DNA of 64,000 nt from Plotosus lineatus (lineage: Eukaryota; Chordata; Actinopteri; Siluriformes; Plotosidae): assembly GCA_024760905.1 (NCBI GenBank), contig CM045729.1, positions 6,010,163 to 6,074,162 of the forward strand. The letters run 5' to 3'. The position numbers and the translations under genes are program-made. Positions 23,104 through 35,303 of the stretch are shown here, piece after piece (within the stretch, counting starts at the first letter, position 1; every line of letters begins with the position of its first letter). Below the pieces are notes generated by a model that made no database searches, was not told the DNA's origin, and saw nothing but the letters and a program-made list of their open reading frames with translations.

Positions 23104-23647
23104 TATAACCTTCACTGGTAAGGTGGTCTCACCAAGATGGCTGCAACCTGGCCTCAAGATCAAAACACGAATGTACAATCTTTTTTTTTTTAAGATCAAT
23201 GACTGAAACAGGTGGTCGGTGTGGCCACTGCTTGGTTGAAGGTAAAAATCTACACCCATACCGAACCTTTATAGACAAGACTGCACGTCCTTCTCACTTC
23301 GTTGATGTTCGTGCTATAATACTGCTTAATGTTTACCCATCGGTTATTTGTTATTATTTATCAGTTTTTCTACTGCAGAGACCGCGAGTTCATTCAAACC
23401 AGTTTTATTAAGTGAAACCTATGCATATGATAATAAATGCATTTCCGTGAGGTGTGAATGAACTGGTTGTTACCTTCAGCACAGGGAGGCCATGTTTTCC
23501 CTTTGGTTTGTGCTTGGCTTTGAATGCTGGCAGGATTACACGAAGTGGTATGTGCAGATTTATATTAAATTTCTTCCAGAGGAGGAGCTTTGGAAAAGGA
23601 AAACTCCCATTTTGGAGATCACCTGAATTAATTTCTGTATCCCGACA

Positions 23648-23920
23648 GTGGTGGGCCAGTGGTAAGGTGCTGACTTACTGATCAAAAGGTTGAGGGTTCA
23701 AGGCCCACTATCACCAATTTGTCAATGCTACCTCTCTAGTGCAGCAAACGGTGTTATCAAAGGCCAACCATGTCCCTCACTGTCATGTGGTCATTGCCAT
23801 AAGCATGTTTGCCCTATGATGGCCTGATGAGTTGTCTGGTTGTCCTTGGAGTTAGCTGAGATGGGAGCCAGCCTCTCCACAACCTTAACTGGATTAAGTG
23901 GTTCAAGAAATGAATGAACG
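23648..23920 (+). mobile_element. SINE copy
   Basis: GGTGGGCCAGTGGTAAGGTG, then TGATCAAAAGGTTGAGGGTT, AAAGGCCAACCATGTCC and a tail with ACTGGATTAAGTGGTTC. Diverged relative of 58767-59113. Confidence 0.7.
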
Positions 23921-24079
23921 AATCCAGGAATTTTTTAACGGACTCTTCAACAATTTGAGATCCTGATTGAGTTTTGACATTTTGACTCAAACTGCAGATT
24001 TCTGGGCTTGTCAGGGGTTTGCACTCTCCAAATTGTACGTCATTAGTGTGATGCTATACTTCAAGTCTGTTGCTTGGTA

Positions 24080-24082
<3 letters not shown>

Positions 24083-24136
<54 letters not shown>
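24083..24136. repeat. (TAA)n microsatellite
   Basis: About 18 consecutive AAT units. Confidence 0.95.
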
Positions 24137-24138
<2 letters not shown>

Positions 24139-24316
24139 TGACCAAAATCAAACCAAATATAAATGAAAGTATAATGGTTTATAAGAATAATAGATGAAGG
24201 GAAATCAATTTACATAAGCATGCATATTCATAAATTCTGGATTACCACTGAGTAATTTCTCAGATATTTATAAACCCCATTCATTTGGTCTTACATACAT
24301 CAGAAATAGCCAGATG

Positions 24317-24665
24317 TTTATTTTAACCACATTAACTTGAATCTGAAAAATAAAACAAAGTGAAATGTCATGAATATGTATTATGTATAGTGATTTGAAT
24401 AACTATACAGACAGAATAATTCACAACTTTGATGGTGATTGGTCACGACTGCTAGGGTCACTGCTGATTGGTTTACAGTAAATAGGTGGGATATACCGGT
24501 TACATGTTACATCCTAACTGTTTATGGAGCATCTCAGTACATCAGGTGGTACATGTTCCCCAGCTCTGTGTATGTGTTTGATCTTTACTGCACATCTCTG
24601 CATTTTCCGCTCGGATTTCTCACTATACTACGGGGTCAACGGATGATTCTTTCTGCTCACAGAGA
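24317..24665 (-). other. hibch: presumed HIBCH 3'UTR
   Basis: This is the sequence downstream of the HIBCH stop codon on the - strand. A candidate AATAAA polyadenylation signal (TTTATT on the + strand) lies at 24317-24322. No repeat is evident inside. The true cleavage site is unknown. Confidence 0.45.
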
Positions 24666-24781
24666 TCACAATTTCAGATCAATGTCTCCCAGAGAAGCGA
24701 AGCATTCCTCCATATACTCCTCCGAGACCTCAGCTAGCGTCGCTGGCTTCCACTTCGGACTCTGATCTTTATCAATTAACA
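24666..24781 (-). CDS. hibch: HIBCH terminal coding exon
   Basis: This exon is 116 nt from acceptor TTTGCAG to the TGA at 24668-24666. It encodes the split Val, then [20 protein letters not shown] and the C-terminus DLKL. The [10 protein letters not shown] block is diagnostic for HIBCH. The long ORF on the opposite strand here is only its antisense shadow. Confidence 0.95.
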
Positions 24782-27700
24782 CTGCAAACAGACCGGAGGG
24801 AGGAAGCGAGTCCAGGATGAAGCAGTTATCAGAGAAAATAGAAAAAAATAACATTTTTTTCACTTCAGTGATCTGAAACCTAAAATCTTACCGGCTCTCA
24901 CACCTTCGAAGAAATCATGTCCTCTCTGCAATACAGGTGGGGAAACAACAGGACAAAAAAAAAATTCAGGTTGAAAATAAAACAATTTGAGTCACACTTT
25001 TCAAATAAAATTCTTGTTGTCGTGATCATACATGAGACTGCAGAAAAGAAAAAATAATCTGAAAAAAGGCAGGGGGCAGCCCAAGAAAGACCCCAATGGG
25101 GTCAAGGGGCGAAGCCCCTGTGAGCGTTCAGGGGCAAAGCCCCTTGAAGCAAGAGATTTTATCTGTAGCTCTATTTCTGCCTAAAACTGAGATCCATTAT
25201 CAAAGAAATATCCAACATGACAAAGTTGATGAGCCCGGGTTAATGAAGCTTAATGGACACTGGAGTACTTTCAGTGCACTTACCAATTAATAGCAGTGGG
25301 GAGTACGCAAAATACCACCACCAGGAAACAACACACTATCAACAATATTAAAATCATTATTTAATACCAAAGTGCAAGTTTTGTGATTGAAATTACAGTG
25401 GAGTTTTTTTTTTATTCAGACCATAAGGCGCACTTAAAATCCTTTAACCCTCAACAAACCTGCCGGTGCGCCTTATGGTCCGGTGCACCTTATGTGTGTA
25501 TGGAGCTGTGCGACTCCACCTCACTGACACCGTAAAAACCCCAGTGAAGCAAACTAATTCAGAGCTTACCATCATTCTGGAGAATTAACCAAAGAACTCC
25601 AACCGCTAGATATTGATGTCAACAGTTCGTAAGTTAAAGGGATCCGAGCTTTATGTTCAAATACCGGGATAAAGCACCCCTACAGGTGTCCTCCTGAGAC
25701 CTCGGATTAACCTTCTTGAATTTAAAGTTACACTGATACAGCACTTTAAGAGTAACGACCTCCGTTCTCTAATAAATACAATACTGATGTGCTGTCTCTT
25801 TAAGGGGGCGTGGCTGAAAGAAGGCCACAACCCAGGAAGATTTCTAATCTCTGTCTCTATTGATCTGGCTGCATGTGCAAGGGAATAATAGATAATAAAA
25901 TATAATAATATAATATAATAATAAAAAATAATCAAGGGATCTGGGCTTTACATCCAACTCACACAACTGTTAAACAAAGACACTGAAGATGAAGAAAAAG
26001 TGAGATTATTGTTTTATATTGTTACAGCTCAGCAATGATCAGAGTTATTGTGAGAATTGAATCAAGTTTGGCTTATCTGACTTTTGTTTCGCTTAGTGCG
26101 CCTTATAACTCGGTACACCTTATTTATGGACCGAGGCCGTTCAGGCGTCATTCATTGATAGTGCGCCTTATAATCCGATGCACCTTATGGCACGGAAAAT
26201 GGGGTGCGGTGCTATGCCATGCCAATATTTGAAATGATTGCTAATGTATAAAATATTCTTTATCTAAAATTACAGAAAATAAAGGTAAATATGACATGGA
26301 GCTTATGCATGGAGTTTATTCCCACTGACTTGGAATAACACAAACTATATCTTAATATCCTCATCTTTTTCCACTAAATCCAAGGTCGAGGGGGCATCTA
26401 CCTAAGCAAAGAGGTGCAGACGTCCCTCTCCCCAGCCATTTCCTCCAACTCTTCCGGGGGACACCAAGGCAGTCCCAGACAAGCCGAGAGACATAGTGCC
26501 TCCAGCGTGTACCTAGGTCGACCCTGGGGTCTGTTCCCGGTTGGACATGCCTGAAACACACCACCAGGGAGGCTTCCGGGAGGCATTCTGACCAGATGCC
26601 CAAGCCACCTCAACTGGCCCTTCTCAATGTGGAGGAGCAGCGGATCCACTCCGAGCTCTCCCTGGATGGTAGACCTTCTCACCTTATCTCTAAGGGAGAC
26701 CCCTACCACCCGGCGAAGGAAGCTCATTTCAGCCGCTTGTATCTGCGATCTTGTTCTTTCGGTCACAACCCAAAGCTTGTGACCATAGGTGTGGGTTGGA
26801 ACGTAGATCGATTGGTAAATTGAGAGCTTCGCCTTGCGGCTCAGCTCCTTCTTCACCACGACGAACTGGTACAGGCTCCGTTTAATAGCAGAGGCTGCAG
26901 CGATCCGTCTGTCAATCTCCCGCTCCATCCTTCCTTCACTCGTGAACAAGACCCCAAGATACTTAAACTCCTCCACTTGGGGCAGGACCTCATTCCCAAG
27001 CTGGAGGGTGCATTCTACCCTTGTCCGACTGAGAACCATGGCCTTGTAGGTACTGATCTTCATCCCGGCTTCTGCACACTTAGCTGCGAATCACTCCAAT
27101 GAGAGCTGGAGGTCCTGACTTGATGAAGCCAAAAGGACCACATCATCCGCAAAAAGCAGAGACGAGATCCGATGGCCACCAAACCAGAACCCCTCAACGC
27201 CTCAGCTGCGCCTAGAAGTTCTGTCCATAAAAATTATGAACAGAATCGTTGACAAAGACAGCCTTGACGAACTCCAAGTCCCACCAGAAACAAATTCGAC
27301 CTGTTGTTACCAATATGGACCAAACTCAGGCTCCGGTGATACAACGACCGAATGGCCCGTAGCAACGGGTACGGAATGCCGTACTCCTGGAGCACACCCC
27401 ACAAGATTGTTTGAGGGTCACGGTCGGAAGCCTTCTCCAAATACACAAAACACATGTGGACAGATTGGGCAAACTCCCATACCCCCTCCAAAATCCTGTG
27501 GAGCGTATAGACTTGGTCAAGAGTGCTACGGCCAGGACGAAAACCACATTGTTTGTCCTGAATCCGAGGTTCGACTATCAGTCGGATCCTCCTCTCCAGT
27601 ACCCCTGCATAGACTTTCCCAGGTAGGCCGATTCCCCAACGATTCCCCGATAATTGGAGCACACCCTCCAGTCCCACTTCTTAAAAATCGGGACCACCAC

Positions 27701-28290
27701 CCCGGTTTGCCAATCCAGAGGTACAGTGCTATCTGACAGTTGACCCCGCATATACCCCCAAAATTTCTCCTCAAATTTACATTAATCTCAAGAACAGCCC
27801 AAATGCTCATAAAATGTTGTAATTCTGCCAAATAACGGAAAAATCTCATCTATGCATGATGGAGGCATCGGGTTGCCATGGGGACAAAGTACCACACTGC
27901 CATGAGAAAAACCATAAACATATGATGTAATTATGATGTAATTGCGGGAAAGCATAAAACTGTCAGCAGAATAAAAAAAATGCATTGTTTTATCTTGAGA
28001 AAATCGTCACATCACAAGAAAAAATAACTCTCTGATTCACATGAACGACCCAGACAGACAACAGGAAAACTATCGCCGATGCATAGAAATCATCTCGCAA
28101 TAAATCAACCTGTCATCACTTAAACGGCATAAAGAAGTTCATGTGACGTGAGCTGTGACGTACCGCACAGGCCTGGCTGAGTCTGTACTCCATCGTAAAC
28201 ACTTCCTGCAGACTCAGACTGGCTCCGGTCTGCACCTGCCTGAAGGTGAGTTTCAGGGACGTCGGGGACATCTTCGACAATATCTACATC

Positions 28291-28337
<47 letters not shown>

Positions 28338-31300
28338 GGGAGAGAATGCATCCTTTACATTACAGGTGTATCTTCTTTTCATTTCGGCTGTTCCCTTCAG
28401 GGGTCGCCACAGCGAATCATCTGCCTCCATCTCACCCTATCCTCTGCATCTTCAACTCTTACTCCAACTACCTTCATGTCCTCCTTCACCACATCCATAA
28501 ATCTTCTCTTTGGTCTTCCTCTAGGCCTTCTGCCTGGTAGTTCCAACCTCAGCATCCTACTGTCAATATACTCACTATCCCTCCTTCTGTACATGTCTAA
28601 ACCATCTCAATCTAGCTTCTCAGACTTCGTCTCTAAAACCTCTGACGTGTGCTGTCCCTCTGATGCACTAATTCCTGATCCTATCCATCCTTGTAACTCC
28701 CAAAGAGAACCTCAACATTTTCATCTCTGCTACCTCCAGCTTTGCCTCCTGTCTTTTCCTCAGTGCCACTGTTTCTGAACCATACAACATCGCTGGCCTC
28801 AACACCGTCTTGTACACTTTTCCTTTCATTCTTTCAGTTTCATTCAGTCTCCAACCATTCCAACCTGCCTGCACATGCTTTTTCAGCTCTTTTCCACACT
28901 CTCCATTGCTCTGAACTGTTGAGCCTAAGTATTTAAAATCCTCCACCTTCTTTATCTCTGCCCCCTGTAACCTCACCGTTCCTCTTGGGTCCTTGTTGTT
29001 CACACACATGTATTGTTTTACTGAGGCTAACCTTCATTCCTCTCTTTTCCAAGGCATACCTCCACCTCTCTAGATTTTACTGCACTTGTTCTCTGCTCTC
29101 ACTGCAGATAACAATGTCATCTGCAAACATCATAGTCCATGGAGATTCTTGTCTGGCCTCGTCTGTCAGTCTGTCCATCACCATCACAAACAAGAAGGGG
29201 CTCAGAGCTGACCCTTGATGCAGTCCCACCTTCACCTTGAGCTCTTCTGTCACACCGACAGCACACCTCATCACTGTCTTACATCGCTCATATATGTCCT
29301 GCACCACTCTAACATACTTCTTTGCTACTCCAGACTTCCTCATGCAATACCACAGTTCCTCTCTCGGCACCCTGTCATATGCTTTCTCCAGATCTACAAA
29401 AACACAATGCAGCTCCCTCTGGCCTTCTCTGTACTTCTCTATTAACATCCTCAAGGCAAACACTGCATCTGTGGTACTCTTTCTTGGCATGAAATCAAAC
29501 TGTTGTTCACAAATGCTGACCTCTGCCCTTAGTCTAGCTTCCCCTATTCTTTCCCATAATTTCATTGTATGGCTCATCAACTTTATCCCTGTGTAGTTGC
29601 CACAACTCTGCACGTCTCCCTTGTTCTTAAAAATGGGCACAAGCACACTTCTCCATTCCTCCGGCATCCGCTCACTCTCTAAGACCTTGTTGAATATTCA
29701 TGTCAGAAAATCTACTGCTACCTCGCCTAGACACTTCCATACCTCCAGAGGTATGTCATCAGGACCAACTGCCTTTTCACTCTTCATCCTCTTCGATGCC
29801 CTCCTCACTTCACCCTTACTAATCTTTGCTACTTCCGGGTCCTCAACAGTCACCTCTTCTACTCTTTTTTCTTTCTCATTTTCCTCATTCATCAGCTCTT
29901 CAAAGTACTCTTTCCATCTTCCCAGCACACTTCTGTCATCAGTCAATACATTTCCCTCTCTGTCCTTAATCATTATATCTTGCTGCACGTCCTTCCCATC
30001 TCTATTTCTCTGCTGTGCCAACCTGTATAAATCATTTTCTCCCTTCTTACTGTCCAACCTAGCATACAAGTCATCATACGCCCTTTGTTTGGCCTTTGAC
30101 ACCGCTACTTTTGCCTTACACTGTGTCTCCCTGTACTCCTGTTTACTCTCTTCGGTCCTCTCTATGTCCCATTTCTTCTGAGCTGACCTCTTCTTTTGTT
30201 CACACTCCTGCACTTCCTCATTCCACCACCAAGTTTCCTTATCTACTTTCCTTCCAGAGGACAAACCAAGTACTCTCTTACCTGTCCCCCTGATCACATT
30301 AGCTGTCGTTGTCCAGTCTTCTGGAAGCACTTCCTGAGCACCCAAATCCTGTTTCAACTCCTCCTTGAAGACAACCCGACACTCTTCCTTTTTCAGCTTC
30401 CACCACTTTGTCTTGTGCCTTGTGCACCACTCTGCCTTTGCCTTCTTCACCTTTCTCACCATCGGTGTCATCCTGCACACCACCATCCTATGCTGTTTGG
30501 CAACACTCTCACCCACTACTACTTTACAGTCACTGACTTCCTTCAAATTACATCGCCTACACAAGATATAGTCTACCTGTGTGCTCCCACCTCCGCTTTT
30601 ATAAGTCACCCTATGCTCCTGGCTCTACTGGAAGAAAGTATTCACCACAGCCATTTCCATTCTTTTTGCAAAATCTATCAACATCTGTCCTTCTGTGGTC
30701 CTGTCCTGGATACCAAACCTGCCCAGCACTTCCTCGTACCCTCTGTTGCCCGCACCAACATGTCCATTGAAGTATACACCAATGACCACTCTTTCATCTC
30801 TGGGGGGTACTCTGCATCACTTCATCTAACTCAATCCAGAATGTCTGCTTCTCTTCTTGCTCACATCCTGCCTGTGGGGCATAAGCACTAACAACATTGA
30901 ACATCACACCTTCTAACTTGAGACTCATCACTCTGTCTGACACTCTTTTCACTTCTGGGACATTCCTGACCAAGCCCTCCTTCAAGATTACTCCTACTCC
31001 ATTTCTCTTCCCATCCACACCATGAAAAAAAAAGCTCAAATCCTGCTCCTAAGCTTCTAGCCTTGCTACCTTTCCACCTGGTCTCCTGAACACAGTATGT
31101 CCACCTCCCACCTCTGCATCATGTCAGCCAGCTCTCTACCTTTTCCCGCCATAGTTCCAACATTCAAAGTTCCTTCTCTCAGTCCTAGACTCATGCCTTT
31201 CCTCTTCTCTCTCTGCCTACGGACACGCCTCCCGCCTTTCCTTCTTTGGCCTCTCCTTTTTCGACCTCTCCTTCTTCGACGAACAGTAGTCCAATTTCCA

Positions 31301-34167
31301 CCAGCACCTTGTTGGTTGACAGCACTGATGATGGTCGTTGTTAACCCGGGCCTCGACCGATCCAGTATGAAATTAGTATTGGCAGTTCGCATCGTGTATT
31401 TTGGCAAAAGTTTTACACCGGATGCCCTTTCTGTCGCAACCCTCTGCATTTATCCGGGCTTGGGACTGGCGTGAGGACGGACACTTGTTTGTGCCCATCC
31501 TCACGGCTGCATTCTTTACATTACAAGTGTGTACGTACCGTTTATACTCGAGCTCAAATCCGGCCCATCAACTCATTCTCCGTGGGTTGTGAAAACTTTC
31601 AAACATAATTATTGTATGCTCTTGACATCAACCGTTACCATGAAACATAATTCATCATCCATCCACTAGGTGATGGCAACTTATTTACAAGTAATCAGCA
31701 AGTCAAGCGTAACTCAAAAAGGACTGTAAGGTAGCTGATTGCTGTCATGCATCAAAGAAACGGGACAGGAATAAAGGACATGAGGATAAAATAAATCTTC
31801 TGTGCCCTTTCCGAACAGGTGATTATTTCAGTGATTATTTGGCCCTTGACAACCACGGAATTTAGTGTACCCCCAGTTAGAATTAGTTTGATGTCACTGC
31901 TGTGGGTCAAGGGACACTCAAATAAAAATAATCATTCTCCACAGCACCGCCCCAAAATTTAATATGAAGACTTCATGTAACAGCAGGGCAGTGGTAGCAT
32001 AGTTGTTAATGCGATGCCTCAGTGGTCTGAAGGTCAGCGGTTCAATCCCCACTACTATCACCGTTGGGCCCTTGAGCAAGGCCCTTCAACTGATCAGTTG
32101 TATTCAAAAAAGATAACTAAGTCACTCTGGATAAGAGTGTCTGCCGAATGATGTGAATGTTAATGTGTAGTGGACTTATGTTTGCCCTTGAACAATGCAT
32201 TGATTGTCCTCCATTTATCATCGCCCGCCACATAGAGGGGCAGAACTGTTGTAATGGGTGGCGCCATCCATCCATCCATCTATTACACTTTTGTTTCCAG
32301 ATGATAACTTGCAAACGCTTGGTCCAATTTTGATAAAATTTATTCTGCATCTTTGCCTCACAGCTAACCCGCCTGGGATTGGTGCATGCCAAAATCCGTT
32401 CATAATTAATGAGCTCGTGGACTTAATTTATTCAGCACAACAGTTTTGATTCTGGTTTAAGGAAGATACACCTGGATCAATTTTACAATACACACATTCC
32501 TGGGCGACGGGAACTTTGGACCCCTGAGATCTATTATTTATTAATTTTGGAGGGGGCGGGGTTGTGTTCGACTTGTTCTGGTAAACTGTTTCTGAACACA
32601 CCTCCACTTGCTTCTGTGCAAACTCCGATTGATCCTTCTTCAGCTTTTCCATAATCTCCTCCATGCTGCCACCTTCAAACAGCCTGAAACAGAGACGAGC
32701 ATTACAATGGTAAGACGAGACCCTCTCGAACCCACAGCATAAAACATACCACTTCCATAAAACACTCCGGTCCGGCCGCTGTGGCTTGGAAATGTAATAT
32801 CACCTCCACAGTGCATTATAACACTAGGATATAATAAACGCGTGAGTGAAATACGTAAACACATAATGTTTGATTATCAGTTAATATTTGATCTGGCTCA
32901 ACCTTCAGGACTTGTTTTATCACTTGAACAACAATGTGTTGTCTGATAACTGCTGATAATACTGCAGAGGTGTGGCACTTTATCACGGAAACACTTTCCT
33001 TTCTGTGTCCTGGTGTGTGTGTGCGCGCGTGTGTGTGTGTGCGCACATGCGAGCGTTTTGAATGCAATCAAGAAATCTAGTGATGGAAGTCCATGGTTCA
33101 AAGCAGTATGATCCTAATTAGACTCCTCTACACTCAAACATCATGCCTCACTTTTCAATTTCCATATAGGGCAACCTAGAACTGGGTAGTTCCTAACTCC
33201 CCAACACATCACCATGGGTGTGTGTATTGGACTCCAAGAATGGGGGGGAGGGGGGTGACAGTTCATATAAAGAAATATGTAAAGAAACAAACCATACAAA
33301 TAGAATGTTGTGTGTTTGAGTCGAAGTATGAGTGAGGAAGTGTGTGTGGTTTTAAGAACGTACAACACAGAAGCAGGACTGTCTTTAAGAATAGGAAATG
33401 GAAGGTGGGTGTATCTCTGAGTCTGTACAAGGTAATACGGGGGCATGTGCATTCAAGTGAATGCTGGAATGTGGGCGTCGCGGTGACCATTAATGGAAAT
33501 AAAAGTGCTGTGGACCACTATGAGTAAATATTGCTGAGAACCAGAGTGGTCGAACCAACAGAAAGCTGTTTCAGAGAAAAATGACATGTGAAGTGATTGA
33601 AGGTCATCAGGAAGAGATGGAGGAATTGTTCTGGCATCTGTTTTCAGTTTTTGTGGGTTACAGCACTGTGGCACATACACAACGTGTCTCAGGAGTTCTG
33701 TCTTTAAGAACATGTATAGAAATGTAGGTACATGTATTGTTTTAATCATACATGCAAAAGTGGGTGTGTAATTCACTCAATATACATAAAAATGTATTAA
33801 TAAGTGGGGTGTCCGTAATATCATAAATGTGGGTGTGTCAACGTACATATATAAACATAACCATGAATAAAAAGGTGGGTCTTTCAGACCATAAATATAT
33901 AAGTGTGGGGTGTCTGAGTCCAAGGAGGGAAAAGAAAGTTTTTATTTTGTTAAATAGCATGAGTTACTTGAAAGGATTTTGCAGAGGCCTGTTAATAAAC
34001 ATTTATTAAGTTAAGTATTAAGTTATATAAGTTAAGCACATTTTTGATTAAACTAAATTAAAGTTCATGCTTACAGAACTTTTCTGTCTCATTTCTCCCA
34101 ATTTCCACTGATGTACACGGATTATATTTACATGTGGCTTTATTCTATTTTTAAGAGACAGACAGAC

Positions 34168-34221
<54 letters not shown>

Positions 34222-35215
34222 TGTTACTTTACCTGTTAATGGTTTCTATGTGCTGCTGCAGAACAAACGGTTTATCAGCGTCCAGTGTGCTCTATCGACA
34301 TAAGAAAATCCTCCTCTTACTTTATAAACAATACAGCTGCTTAAGAGACAAACAAAACACTATTACAGTTTTATTACACTTTATAACAATATAACACAAA
34401 CACCACTGTAATTATCTAATAACTGTATTAAACCGACACAACTATAAGCAAAACACTACGCGGATGAAAAAAGCACTTCCTATGTGTGTGTGTTTATATA
34501 AATACAGCAGTAGCTTGACTTATAAGTGTCTTTTATAACAAATTTTCCATGATTCAAGCTTCAATCCACCAAAACTCCACCCCATATTGTTTGCTCGGTG
34601 CTTTTTCCCTAAATCATAGGGAACACAGTGAGAGCGCCACTACCACCTACTGTGGAGGATGTGCAATTACAATAAATTCTAGTACAGTATGGCAAAAAAG
34701 CATGTTCGCCAGGGTCATATGCGCCCTTCCCCGGCATCACTCCGCGCCCCCCACTATTTGAAAAGCACTGGCCTTGGGGGAGCTCACCACGAGCCGCTGG
34801 CATTTGTCGTGTGCACATGCACAAAATTCTCCTCCTCCTCTGTTACGCACCACCTCATGCCTGCCCAAATGACATCTTCGTGCCACCGTGAGATCTTCGC
34901 CATAGTCGATCATCTGAAGGATTAGTTGACTTATTGTTTATTCTTGGATTATTATTATTTATTATTAATTATTATGAATGTTAATGTACATGTATTATTA
35001 TGTATTGAAATATTTATTGTTTGTACATGTTTATCTTTAATATATTAGGTCAAATATACGTGTTTATGTCAGGTTATATGAGCTCGGGAGGGGGTTGGAA
35101 TGGATTAATTGGTTTTCTATTATTTGCTATGGGACTTTTTGTTTTATCTAACCAACATTCTGGCTTACGAGCTCGCCGTCGAAACAGATTAATTTTGTAA
35201 GTCAAGGTACCGCTG

Positions 35216-35303
<88 letters not shown>

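Larger units (their letters stand above)
21625..23250. repeat. inverted repeat arms (21625-21765 and 23107-23250) enclosing other elements
   Basis: The segment CAGCCATCTTGGTGAGACCA at about 21736 reappears inverted at about 23118 as TGGTCTCACCAAGATGGCTG (with one base difference), and similarity continues outward through a poly-A/poly-T run to the ATCACTGACCT block. The 1.3-kb interior contains a SINE and a Tigger-type MITE. Confidence 0.65.

Noticed and set aside
24439..24765. A 108-codon + strand open frame
   Set aside because: It overlaps the HIBCH terminal exon in antisense and has no recognisable domain.
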